The position numbers and the translations under genes were made by a program. 64,000 nt of DNA from Bernardetia sp. (lineage in GTDB: Bacteria > Bacteroidota > Bacteroidia > Cytophagales > Bernardetiaceae), in NCBI GenBank assembly GCA_020630575.1, contig JAHDBD010000019.1, forward strand, positions 1-64,000. The letters run 5' to 3'. A model generated the notes under the pieces. That model was not told where the DNA came from. It did no database searches and worked only from the letters and a program-made list of their open reading frames with translations. This document shows, in pieces, positions 44,700-54,160 of this stretch (positions within the stretch are counted from its first letter, which is position 1; every line of letters begins with the position of its first letter).

Positions 44700-47600
44700 T
44701 CAACCCACCTGACAGACCACTCCCAACTGCTCAATATCTCTAACCAAATCACTGGTAGGGTTTATTTGTAAATGATGCGAAACGGTTTTTATAAAAGTAC
44801 GTCCTGATTGTGGTGCTTGATGAAAAAACTCCATTTTTATTTTACAATCTCCACCTTGGCAGTCATTAAATAAATTCTCTAAATCCATTATCAAGTTTTC
44901 ATTTAGATTCAATAAATTAATGGCAATATTGATACTTGAAATAGGCTTTTGTTTGACATCACTAAGCAGCGAAATATTTTTTATTTTGAGTTCTACTTGG
45001 TCAGGATTATTGTATCTCTCCTCCATTCTTCCAGTAATCAAAAGAAATTCGCCCATCACCAAAAAGCCTTTAAAATGGTCGTATTCCTTCCCAAAGAGCG
45101 CAAACTTATAACTTCCAGAATAATCTTCTAGCGTAAATAATCCAAAGTCTCTTCCAGAGGCTGTCTTTCTGTGGGCTACTTCGATTATCATTCCTCCTAC
45201 CTTTAGTTCTGCTCCTTTTCTTGCGTTAGGTAGATTTAAAAGTGTAGAGTTGCATGAGGTTTTCATTTCAATTTTATACTGATCTAATGGGTGTCCAGAA
45301 ATGAAAAAACCTACGACTTCTTTTTCTTTATTGAGTTTGTCTATTTCTGTCCATGGCTCTATTTCGGCAAGGCGTGGACGCATAACTTCTACTTTTCCGT
45401 CTGCTCCTCCAAACATAGAAACCTGTGCTGAGGCTGCTTCTTCTTTCTGTGCCTTTGAGTACGCTAAAAGTAATTCTAAATTGGTCTTTCCTGTGTCGGT
45501 TGGTGCAAAAATTTGCGCTCTATGCACCTCTTCAAAACAGTCCAATCCACCTGCAAAAGTTAATGCTTCGAAAGTTCTTTTATTGATAACCGACAAATCC
45601 ATTCTTTCCACAAAATTGAAAATATCTTCATATTTTCCTTTGTCTTCTCGTTCTGTAATGATATGCGAAACGGCTGTTTCTCCTGCTCCTTTTATGGCTG
45701 CAAGTCCAAAACGAATTTGTCCTTTATCATTCACACCAAAACGCTCAATACTTTCATTGACATCAGGTCCTAAAACAGGCACACCAATACGCTGCGCTTC
45801 ATCAATAAAAAACGTAATTTTATCAATACTGCTCATATTGTTGGTCATAACAGCTGCCATATATTCGGCTGGATAATGCGCCTTCAAATAACCTGTTTGA
45901 AAAGCCACCACAGAATAAGCTGCCGAGTGAGAACGATTGAAACCGTAGGCCGCAAATTTTTCCATTACCTCAAAAACCTCTTCGGCTTTTTTCTTATCAA
46001 TTCCGTGTGTTTTCTTTGCACCTTCTACAAAAATGGACTTTTGTTTTGCCATTTCTTCGGCTTTTTTCTTACCCATCGCACGACGCAAAATATCTGCACC
46101 ACCGAGCGAGTAACCTCCCATGATTTGGGCTGCTTGCATAATCTGCTCTTGGTAAATCATAATTCCAAAAGTAGGCTCAAGAATAGGTTTTAAGAGTTCG
46201 TGAGGATATTCGACAGTTTCTCTTCCATGTTTTCGGTCAATATAAGACGGAATAAAATCCATCGGACCTGGACGATACAAGGCATTCATGGCAATCAAAT
46301 CTTCAATATTTGTAGGTTTTAATTCCTTCAAATATTTACGCATTCCATCCGACTCAAACTGAAACGTTCCGACAGTATCGCCTCGTTGATAAAGTTCATA
46401 CGCCTTTACATCATCAATCGGAATTTCGTCTGGGTCAATTCTAATTCCATGATTTTTTTCAATTAAATCAATGGCATCTTTTATAATAGTTAAAGTTTTC
46501 AGACCCAAAAAGTCCATTTTTAGCATTCCTGCATCTTCAACTACTTTTCCATCAAATTGAGTAATAAAAAGGTCAGCATCTTTGGCTGTACAGACTGGAA
46601 TATATTCAGTAATATCATCAGGCGCAATGATTACACCTGCTGCGTGCGTTCCTGTATTACGAACAGAACCTTCCAAAACCTTAGCATTCTGCAAAACCTT
46701 TCCTTGCAAGTCTTTTGCTCTAAAAATTTGTCGTAGTTCTTCTACTTCATCAAAGGCTTTATCTAGCGTCGTACCAGGTTTCTCAGGAACAAGTTTGGCA
46801 ATTCTATTTGATTCATCTAAAGGCAATTCCATCACACGAGCAACATCTTTAATAGACATTTTGGCTGCCATTGTACCATACGTTACAATTTGTGCTACTT
46901 GATTACGACCATATTTTTTTACTACATAATCGATTACAGATTGTCTTCCTACGTCGTCAAAATCCACGTCAATATCTGGCATAGATACACGTTCAGGATT
47001 CAAGAAACGTTCAAAAAGCAGATTGTAAAGAATAGGGTCAATGTTGGTAATTCCGATGCAATAAGCGACTACAGATCCTGCGGCCGAATTATGAACCAAA
47101 AACGAAGAAGTCAAATAATTATGTTCTTCTTCTACTTCAAAATCGTAAACTAGAGTTTGATTAGGAACGGTTTCTACACTTCTTATTTTGAGTAAAAAAC
47201 CGTCTTGTTTTTCATTTTTGATTGGCTCATAAATATAATTTGCCTTTGCTGCTGTCTTTCCAATTCGCTTGTCTTTTGGAATGGTTACATAATAAGCTGT
47301 TTGTGTATTTTTGAATGCTTCTCTTTTGTCTATTCGATTATCAATTCCTAAAGAAGCTGGAATATTAATTCTCCAACAAAGAAAACGAACTTGGTCAGCT
47401 AATTTTCTTGAAACTGTTGTAAATCTAAATTTGCCTTCTCCCTCATATCCATCTGCTGCACAATATCCTTCTAAAAACGAAGCTACATTTTCTTCTGATG
47501 CAGAAAGAACAAAATCTGGAACGTATTTAGTTGCTGAACTAAATTCATACTCATCATACAATTTTTTGAAAAGTAAATAAATAGGTTTGCTATTTACTGC

Positions 47601-50129
47601 CAGTTGTATCAGTTTTCTAGTTTTTGAATGATTTTCGCTTACCTCACAACCAATTTGCTCAAATTTATTTTTTACAAAGTTTAGATTTTCTTTTTCACTT
47701 TCATGAAAAGCAAAACCAACAAGAGGACGTTCATTTTTACGAATCCAACCATCACCAGTAAAAATTCCAAATATTTTATACCAATCTTTATCTAATATTA
47801 TTTTTCTCTCTTGTGTTTTTGTTCGTTGAATGGTATTGCAAAGTGTATTTTGAACGTCATGATAAATTGTTTCTTCATCAAAACGCAAATCATTCAACGC
47901 AGAATATTCACTCAAATCAGCCAAATCAAATTCTTTTATTTCTTTTATTTCAACTTTTGGCTTTGGAACAAAAACCCAATCACCTTCTGAAATGTGTTGC
48001 GCTTGTTTCCATTCTAAATTTCCTGTTGGACGTGGTTTTGACCTTGATTTCTTTGTACTTTCTGCCCAATTTTCATAATTCTTTGGAAAAAGCTGTTTTT
48101 CTGTCAGAATTTTATGGTCTTTGGTTAGTGTAATTCCATCAGTTTCTCCGTAATAGGTTTTTATCTTTAGTAATTCTTCTTTGTTATTGGTCGGATAAAC
48201 GAATGTATTTTTTACTTTTCTAATCGTTCCACTCTCTGTAATTACTTTATCTCCAATCTGAATATCACAAATATTTTTTGTTGTTCCGTCATGCAAAACC
48301 ACCTTTGCATCGGCTGTCAAACAACCACGACCTGGTCCCACGGCAACACCAATTCTCCTAGCTTCATTAATGAAATCCTGTACAATCAAAAAGTAACCAG
48401 GAAAACCCATGTCCTTCATGATTTTGAGTTCTAAATCTATACGTTCTCTAATGGCAGGCGTAATTTCTTTATAGCGTTTTGCTGCACCTTCATACGCCAA
48501 ATGAGCCAAATATGAATCTTCATCTGGAAACTCTGCTGGAATTTCATATTTTGGCAATAAAATATCACGCTTTAGCTTTATAACTTCCGTTTTATTTACA
48601 ATTTCCATTGTCGTTTCAATGGATTCTGGAAGGTCTGCAAAAAGCTGATTCATTTCTTCGGCAGACTTAAAATAAAATTCGTGATTCGGAAAACCAAAAC
48701 GATAACCACGACCACGACCCACAGGCGTACTTTTCGGAATGCCATCTTTTACACACAAAAGTGTATCATGAGCATCTGCATCTTCTTTTTTGAGATAAAA
48801 ACAATCGTTGGAAGCAAAGTATTTTACATCGTATTTGTCAGCCCAACTCAACAAGATTTCATTTACTCGCTCTTCTTCTTCTAATCCATGACGTTGAAGT
48901 TGAATATAAAAATCATCTCTAAACTCTTCTAACCACCATTGAAAAGCCTCTTCAGCTTGTAACTCTCCCACATTCAAAATTAATTGAGGAATTTCTGATC
49001 CAATTCCTCCTGTGGTGGCAATTACATTTTCTTTATATTTTACAATAAGCTCTCTATCGATACGTGGAACACCTGCATAATATCCATCTACATATCCATA
49101 AGAACACATTTTGGCAAGATTATGATACCCTGCTTGATTTTTAGCTAAGAAAACTTGTTTGGTACGACGGTCTGGATTGTCTTTTGTAAATTTATGTTTG
49201 TGTCTGTCTTCTGTCAAATGTAGCTCTGCACCAATAATTACTTTTATACCTAATTTTTCGCCTTCCCCAACAGCATAAAAAGCACCATGCATATTTCCAA
49301 TATCGGTAATGGCAATGGCAGGCATTCCCATTTCGTGGGCTTTAGCGACTAATTTTTTGACATTTGCTGTACTCTGTAAAATCGAAAATTGAGAGTGCGT
49401 ATGAAGATGCACAAAAGGCAAAATTTCGTCTAGCTTTCTGTCTTTTTTTAATCTATCACTTGCCTTACTTTTCTTTTGTACTTGCCCAAAATTAGCCTCA
49501 TCCAATTCTGGAGCTTGATAAACAACCATTTCAGGTGTAATATCTTCTACTGTCGGCACTACTTTATTTTGTAAAAGTCCGAAAAAACATTTTGCCGTCG
49601 CATCCACATCATACGCAGCATCGTGAGCATCTGCAAAAGGAACTCCGAAAAGTTTGGTGTGAAGCTCAGTAAGTGTAGGCCATTTGAAACGCCCACCACG
49701 ACCACCTTGAATCGCTACAAAATCCACCGAAGTTAGTTTTGTACAAAGCGTTTCTTTTTCCATAAAACCACGCTCAATACTGGTTCTATGAAATTCTGCA
49801 CCCATTATGGCTACATCAAATTCTACATTGTGTCCGATGAGAATATCAGCTTTCCCATAATCATCAGCAAAAGCATTCAGAACATCAGCAAGAGGTTTTC
49901 CTTGTTCTGTTGCTCTTTTGGTAGAAATTCCGTGAACTTTTTCAGCGTTAAAAGGAATCGTAAATCCATCAGGATAAACGATATGATTTTGAGCAGACAA
50001 TAAATTTCCTGTTTTGTCGTGCAACTGCCAAGCAATTTGGACAAGACGAGGCCAGTTGTCAGAATCTGTAACTGGTGCATTAAAGTTTTTTGGAAGTCCT
50101 GTGGTCTCGGTGTCGAATACTAAATACAT
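44700..50129 (-). CDS. dnaE: DNA polymerase III alpha subunit with fused proofreading exonuclease and intein
   Basis: An 1809-residue ORF; the mature polymerase would be ~1397 residues after splicing. A DEDD exonuclease (about 1-210, starting VFDTETTG, with HNVEFDVA and HDAAYDVDAT) is followed by a PHP domain (about 240-450, HLHTHSQFSILQS). Then comes the polymerase core, with GPGRG interrupted by the intein and the catalytic PDIDVDFDD soon after it, and finally HhH and OB domains. The protein replicates the chromosome; the fused exonuclease would replace a separate epsilon subunit. The C-terminus IEQLGVVCQVG is copied at 43813. Confidence 0.95.
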   Translation of the reverse strand: MYLVFDTETTGLPKNFNAPVTDSDNWPRLVQIAWQLHDKTGNLLSAQNHIVYPDGFTIPFNAEKVHGISTKRATEQGKPLADVLNAFADDYGKADILIGHNVEFDVAIMGAEFHRTSIERGFMEKETLCTKLTSVDFVAIQGGRGGRFKWPTLTELHTKLFGVPFADAHDAAYDVDATAKCFFGLLQNKVVPTVEDITPEMVVYQAPELDEANFGQVQKKSKASDRLKKDRKLDEILPFVHLHTHSQFSILQSTANVKKLVAKAHEMGMPAIAITDIGNMHGAFYAVGEGEKLGIKVIIGAELHLTEDRHKHKFTKDNPDRRTKQVFLAKNQAGYHNLAKMCSYGYVDGYYAGVPRIDRELIVKYKENVIATTGGIGSEIPQLILNVGELQAEEAFQWWLEEFRDDFYIQLQRHGLEEEERVNEILLSWADKYDVKYFASNDCFYLKKEDADAHDTLLCVKDGIPKSTPVGRGRGYRFGFPNHEFYFKSAEEMNQLFADLPESIETTMEIVNKTEVIKLKRDILLPKYEIPAEFPDEDSYLAHLAYEGAAKRYKEITPAIRERIDLELKIMKDMGFPGYFLIVQDFINEARRIGVAVGPGRGCLTADAKVVLHDGTTKNICDIQIGDKVITESGTIRKVKNTFVYPTNNKEELLKIKTYYGETDGITLTKDHKILTEKQLFPKNYENWAESTKKSRSKPRPTGNLEWKQAQHISEGDWVFVPKPKVEIKEIKEFDLADLSEYSALNDLRFDEETIYHDVQNTLCNTIQRTKTQERKIILDKDWYKIFGIFTGDGWIRKNERPLVGFAFHESEKENLNFVKNKFEQIGCEVSENHSKTRKLIQLAVNSKPIYLLFKKLYDEYEFSSATKYVPDFVLSASEENVASFLEGYCAADGYEGEGKFRFTTVSRKLADQVRFLCWRINIPASLGIDNRIDKREAFKNTQTAYYVTIPKDKRIGKTAAKANYIYEPIKNEKQDGFLLKIRSVETVPNQTLVYDFEVEEEHNYLTSSFLVHNSAAGSVVAYCIGITNIDPILYNLLFERFLNPERVSMPDIDVDFDDVGRQSVIDYVVKKYGRNQVAQIVTYGTMAAKMSIKDVARVMELPLDESNRIAKLVPEKPGTTLDKAFDEVEELRQIFRAKDLQGKVLQNAKVLEGSVRNTGTHAAGVIIAPDDITEYIPVCTAKDADLFITQFDGKVVEDAGMLKMDFLGLKTLTIIKDAIDLIEKNHGIRIDPDEIPIDDVKAYELYQRGDTVGTFQFESDGMRKYLKELKPTNIEDLIAMNALYRPGPMDFIPSYIDRKHGRETVEYPHELLKPILEPTFGIMIYQEQIMQAAQIMGGYSLGGADILRRAMGKKKAEEMAKQKSIFVEGAKKTHGIDKKKAEEVFEVMEKFAAYGFNRSHSAAYSVVAFQTGYLKAHYPAEYMAAVMTNNMSSIDKITFFIDEAQRIGVPVLGPDVNESIERFGVNDKGQIRFGLAAIKGAGETAVSHIITEREDKGKYEDIFNFVERMDLSVINKRTFEALTFAGGLDCFEEVHRAQIFAPTDTGKTNLELLLAYSKAQKEEAASAQVSMFGGADGKVEVMRPRLAEIEPWTEIDKLNKEKEVVGFFISGHPLDQYKIEMKTSCNSTLLNLPNARKGAELKVGGMIIEVAHRKTASGRDFGLFTLEDYSGSYKFALFGKEYDHFKGFLVMGEFLLITGRMEERYNNPDQVELKIKNISLLSDVKQKPISSINIAINLLNLNENLIMDLENLFNDCQGGDCKIKMEFFHQAPQSGRTFIKTVSHHLQINPTSDLVRDIEQLGVVCQVG
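47088..48323 (-). mobile_element. DnaE intein with LAGLIDADG homing endonuclease
   Basis: 412 residues (603-1014 of the ORF), starting CLTADAKVVLHDG (block A, catalytic Cys1) and ending NYLTSSFLVHN before Ser+1. Block B is seen as GITLTKDHKIL. The endonuclease part has two dodecapeptide-like motifs, FGIFTGDGWI and FLEGYCAADGY, each with an acidic residue. It sits inside the conserved GPGRG/S motif of the polymerase palm, where the fold cannot work until the intein leaves. Splicing residues all look intact, so it should be active. Confidence 0.93.
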
Positions 50130-50143
50130 ATATGGTAGTGTTT

Positions 50144-50213
50144 TGTCGTTGGTGAGGACACCAACAACGGCAAAGGTAGTGGTTATTCATCGGTGAAAAT
50201 ACCGACAAGGGCA
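50144..50213. repeat. GGTG/CACC-AACGGC palindromic repeats, copies 2 and 3
   Basis: Two elements lie directly upstream of dnaE: GTTGGTG-AGGA-CACCAAC followed by AACGGCAAAGG (50144-50175), and a weaker TCGGT-GAAAAT-ACCGA followed by CAAGGGCAA (50187-50213). Read on the minus strand, the first also carries TACCTTTG, a possible -7 box for dnaE. Confidence 0.75.
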
Positions 50214-50249
50214 ATTTTTCTATAAAACATCAACTAAGTTGATAATTAT

Positions 50250-50408
50250 TTATTTTCGTTTTTCTAATTCTTTCTTAACTTCTAAAACAAATTCTTCACT
50301 CACTTTTAAGACTTTGGCAATTTGAGAAATTGTTAAATCTGTATTTAATAATCCATTCTCAACAAAATCTTTACTTAATCTTGCATGTTGTTCTTCGTAG
50401 GACTCCAC
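50250..50408 (-). pseudogene. small ORF resembling the C-terminus of the adjacent Rpn-family protein
   Basis: A 52-residue reading frame with a possible GTG start at 50408 and no ATG. It contains NTDLTISQIAKVLKVSEEFV and ends KKELEKRK. The LTISQIAKVL segment matches the LTITQIAESL tail of the nuclease-like protein just upstream (stop at 50422). It is probably the remnant of a second copy, though a short functional protein cannot be excluded. Confidence 0.45.
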
Positions 50409-50421
50409 AATTTTCAAGTTT

Positions 50422-51285
50422 TTAAAGTTGATTGTTTTTAATTTTTAAAACTTCTTCTTCTGGAATATTTAGAGATTCAGCAATTTGAGTAATAGTAAGT
50501 ACATTCAAAGATAAAAGTTGTTTAGCAGATTTATACGTATTCTGTTTGGCAATCTCTCTTTCCTCCTCTCTAGCCGTCTGCAATACATTTTTCAAATCTC
50601 TAAGTTGTTTCAAACTCTCTTCGTATTCCATTTGACTCGGACGAGGAAGTTTAGCTAGTTCGGCAGATTCAAAGAAATGTTTGAATATTTTTTCTTGAAA
50701 ACGTGCAGGTAGTTGTTCTAAAATATCTAAATTCTTGAAAACATAATACCATTTATCTTCAAGTGTTTCTAGTTCGTGTTCTTCCTTTAAAAAATTAGGC
50801 ATTTGAAGATAAACAAGTGTATATTTTTCATAAAAAACCTCTTTCGTTTCAACATCTAATAATTTAACAATTCGTTTTACTTTTGTATCATCTTCTTGTG
50901 TTGCTGGATTAGTAAACTTAAAATTCAGAATAGAAACAGTATAAACAGGCTTTAATTCATAACTCCAATCATTTCCTCTTATAGCTTGTTCTTGAATGGG
51001 AAAAGTAGAATAATAAAGTGTTCTATCTTTAAAAAACTCTTGTCTTGCTCGTTGTAATTCTACAATAAACTTTTCCCCTTTTTCATTTTCACAATGCAAA
51101 TCAAATATTACTTTTCGTTCCACTTCTGAAATTCCTTGACGCTCAACATTTTTATAGGTTAAGTTTGCAATTTGTTGGTCAGGCAAAATAGAATTCAAAA
51201 AGCTAATCAAAAACTTTTTGTTGCTTTCTGAACCAAACAAATGTTTGAAACCAAAATCAGTAAACGGGTTAATATATCTTGCCAT
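50422..51285 (-). CDS. Rpn/PD-(D/E)XK nuclease-family transposase-like protein
   Basis: A 287-residue protein starting MARYINPFTDFGFKHLFGSE, the hallmark beginning of the Rpn/PDDEXK_2 family. Residues ~50-90 contain VIFDLHCENEKGEKFIVELQ, in which Asp and the later Glu/Gln correspond to the D...ExK-like nuclease site. The tail has a putative helix-turn-helix (LTITQIAESLNIPEEEVLK). Relatives such as E. coli RpnA promote RecA-independent recombination and spread in multiple copies. Here a partial second tail lies just downstream. Confidence 0.85.
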   Translation of the reverse strand: MARYINPFTDFGFKHLFGSESNKKFLISFLNSILPDQQIANLTYKNVERQGISEVERKVIFDLHCENEKGEKFIVELQRARQEFFKDRTLYYSTFPIQEQAIRGNDWSYELKPVYTVSILNFKFTNPATQEDDTKVKRIVKLLDVETKEVFYEKYTLVYLQMPNFLKEEHELETLEDKWYYVFKNLDILEQLPARFQEKIFKHFFESAELAKLPRPSQMEYEESLKQLRDLKNVLQTAREEEREIAKQNTYKSAKQLLSLNVLTITQIAESLNIPEEEVLKIKNNQL

Positions 51286-51626
51286 AGCTTTATAAAAAGT
51301 AAAGTTTAAAAACACACTACGAATTTACAAAAAAATGCTCAAAATATGAGCAGAAATAGTTTTTATTTCTAGTAAAAAAATGAAAATTCTGCTTTTTCAT
51401 TTGAGTCTTATAGACTAGAAATATAAAAAAAGGAGATGTTTATAGGATATACTTTGTTAAAACTAATTGCTAATTATCTGAAAATAATTACATTTACAAA
51501 AGTAAGTAAATTTAGAACTTTTTCTAAAAGACAAACGTTGAAATCAGTTATCTATTCCAATAAAACGTAATACAAAAACTGAGCTTATAATTCCTACAAC
51601 TTAATTAATTACCAAATCAAAAAAAT
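51286..51626. promoter_or_regulatory. divergent intergenic region (Rpn gene / Sel1-repeat operon)
   Basis: 341 bp of AT-rich DNA with two short hairpins, GCTCA-AAATA-TGAGC near 51340 and AGTCT-TAT-AGACT near 51404. I see no consensus promoter pair or gene. Confidence 0.35.
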
Positions 51627-54146
51627 ATGATTCTTTCAAAGTACACAGATTCTTTATTACCATTTTCTGCTTCTGATTTAGAGAGTTTGCAAACAGAAAT
51701 CAAGAATAAAAATATTGAATCTTGGCATACTCTTATGGGAAATATTACCCAAAATGCTAAAGATGTAACCTACAGAAAAGCCGTAAAAGATGCTTTTCAA
51801 CTGATGTTTAGAGAAAGTAGAGAAGATGAAGCCATGTTTGTTTTGGATAAAGAAGAATATGAAATTATTTTTCCAAAAATTACAGCAGCTTTAACTTCAT
51901 TTTTTGACGATGATATTGAATTTCGTGCTATTGCAGCTCATTTTTATAGAGATGCCCGTTTCGGATTAAGTGATTTTGAAAAAGTAATGAACTACGCAAC
52001 AGAAGCAGCCGAAAAAGGAAATGATTTGGGAATGAGTATTTTGGCGTATCAATATTATTTTGGTTCTCAATCAAAAGGAGTCGAACAAGATAAAGAAAAA
52101 GGTTTTGATTATGCCGATAAAGCAATGCTCAAAAATCCTATAAATGGAGCTTTTACAAAAGCATTTTTATTGTTTTATGATGGAAATTCTGAGGTAGCTG
52201 AAAGCATAGTAAATGAAATTCAAGATTTTGAAAGTAATTATCTAGCTTCTTCTATCTATACACTAAAAGCTGAGTTAGCTTTAGAAAAAAATCAAACAAA
52301 AGAAGCTATCGAATTTCTAGAAAAAGCCGTTCAATTAAATCAATCTTCTCATCCTTATTATTTATTGGGTAGACTTTATTTGTATGGTAATGAAGATATG
52401 CAGCCAGATTTTGAGAAAAGTATTTCGCTTTTAGAAAAATCATTTAAAAAAGGAGCTTCGTATGCAGGTCTAACTTTGGGAACTTTTCTAATTTATAATG
52501 ATGAATTTAGAGACATAGACAAAGGACAAGCAATTTTAGAAAAGACATCTTCTTTTAACAATTCTAGCGCATCTTATGAGTTGGCTAAACTGTATTTATT
52601 CAATGAAAAATTTAATACAGAATCTAATAGAGAATACAAGCAAAAAGGAATTTCTATTTTAGAAAACATCAAAGAAAATCATCCTCCTGCGTATGTAGAA
52701 CTAGCTTATCAGTTGATGATAGGAGAAAATGTAGCAAAAGATGCTCAAAAGGCACTAAACTATTTAGAACAAGGCGTAGAAAAAGGATATGGATATGCAG
52801 CATTTTATTTAGGTAGAGAATATCAAAACGGTATTTTTAGTGACGACAATTCTCCTAATTATCAAAAGGCTTTGTATTGGTATGAAAGAGGTGCAGAGTT
52901 AGATTCTGTGGAAGCAATTGAAATAGCTGGCAAATATTATCGTTTAGGAGTGGGAGTAGAACCAAATCCTGAAAAAACACTTGCTTATATCAATAAGGGA
53001 ATAGAAAATTTTAATTCTGATTTTTCAAAAATAGAATTGGCTATCTGTTACGAAACAGGTTTTGGAGTAGAACGAAATTATCAAAAAGCATTTGAAGCCT
53101 ATCAAAGTGTAGCTGAAAATAATAATCCGTATGCACATTACAGAATGGGACTTTATTATAGAGATGGCATTTTGTCAGAGAATGAAGAATCTGATTTTGA
53201 GAAAGCATTACATCACTTTACAATTGCTGCAAACCTTAATTATCCAGTTGCTCATTACGAACTTTCAAAGGCTACTTTGTATGGAAATGGAGTAGAAATA
53301 AATACACAAAAAGGTATTGAAATGTTGCATCAAGATTTAGAAAATGAAATTTTTGATGCTGCTGTCGATATTGCCCTTTATTATGAAGCTAACACCGATG
53401 AACGAAATCCTGAAAAGGCTTTTGAATATATGAAAAAGGCTGTAGAAGATGGAAATATTCCTTATGCAATGTATAAATTAGGACTTTATTATTATAGTGG
53501 TTTTGGAGTAGAAGAAAATAATGAAGAAGCAAAAAAACACTATCAGTTGGCTGTTAATAATAATTATCAATATGCTAATATTCCGTTGGGAAATATGGAA
53601 TTTTGGCAGGAGACAGAAGGTAGTAAAGAAGAAAATGGATTTAAATATTATGTAAAAGCTGCTGAATTTGGCTATTACAATTATGGGTTGGGAATGTGTT
53701 ACAAATATGGAATTGGCACAGAAAGAAATCTTGATAAAGCCTACCAAGCTCTCAAACAAGGACACGAACAAGGCGATATTTTAGCAAAATATCATTTAGG
53801 AATGTGTTATTTAGAAGGAGATGGAACATCAAAGAATGAAACTCAATCCTTTGAACTTTTCGAAAGTATTGCAGAATATAATAATGCTGCAAAATACCAA
53901 CTAGCAAAAGCCTACATAGATGGAAAAGGAACAGATAAAAATGTAGAAACGGGAGCAAAATATCTTCAAGAAGTTGCCCAAGAAGATTATGCACCTGCCC
54001 AATACGATTTAGGAAATCTGTATTTAGTTGGAAATGGTGTAGAAGAAAATACCGAATTAGCTGTTGAATGGTTTACAAAAGCAGCCGAAAATGGACACAA
54101 AGGAGCTGCACGTGTTATTAATCCTGCTAGAAACAAAAGAAAATAA
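51627..54146 (+). CDS. Sel1-like/TPR repeat protein
   Basis: An 839-residue protein made almost wholly of ~35-residue helical repeats of the Sel1 type, e.g. A...L...Y..G.GV......KA......AA..G, with clear copies at KALYWYERGAELDSVEAIEI, RNYQKAFEAYQSVAENNNPY and TELAVEWFTKAAENGHKGAA. No signal peptide or other domain is seen. Sel1 proteins serve as scaffolds for protein complexes and signalling. It heads a tight three-gene operon with a divergent HSP90 (14 bp gap) and a third helical protein. Confidence 0.85.
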   Translation: MILSKYTDSLLPFSASDLESLQTEIKNKNIESWHTLMGNITQNAKDVTYRKAVKDAFQLMFRESREDEAMFVLDKEEYEIIFPKITAALTSFFDDDIEFRAIAAHFYRDARFGLSDFEKVMNYATEAAEKGNDLGMSILAYQYYFGSQSKGVEQDKEKGFDYADKAMLKNPINGAFTKAFLLFYDGNSEVAESIVNEIQDFESNYLASSIYTLKAELALEKNQTKEAIEFLEKAVQLNQSSHPYYLLGRLYLYGNEDMQPDFEKSISLLEKSFKKGASYAGLTLGTFLIYNDEFRDIDKGQAILEKTSSFNNSSASYELAKLYLFNEKFNTESNREYKQKGISILENIKENHPPAYVELAYQLMIGENVAKDAQKALNYLEQGVEKGYGYAAFYLGREYQNGIFSDDNSPNYQKALYWYERGAELDSVEAIEIAGKYYRLGVGVEPNPEKTLAYINKGIENFNSDFSKIELAICYETGFGVERNYQKAFEAYQSVAENNNPYAHYRMGLYYRDGILSENEESDFEKALHHFTIAANLNYPVAHYELSKATLYGNGVEINTQKGIEMLHQDLENEIFDAAVDIALYYEANTDERNPEKAFEYMKKAVEDGNIPYAMYKLGLYYYSGFGVEENNEEAKKHYQLAVNNNYQYANIPLGNMEFWQETEGSKEENGFKYYVKAAEFGYYNYGLGMCYKYGIGTERNLDKAYQALKQGHEQGDILAKYHLGMCYLEGDGTSKNETQSFELFESIAEYNNAAKYQLAKAYIDGKGTDKNVETGAKYLQEVAQEDYAPAQYDLGNLYLVGNGVEENTELAVEWFTKAAENGHKGAARVINPARNKRK

Positions 54147-54160
54147 TCTAATTTTATTAT

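Noticed and set aside
45301..46193. Plus-strand ORFs of up to 191 codons inside dnaE
   Set aside because: They lie opposite conserved polymerase domains and have shadow-like composition; the dnaE frame explains the region.
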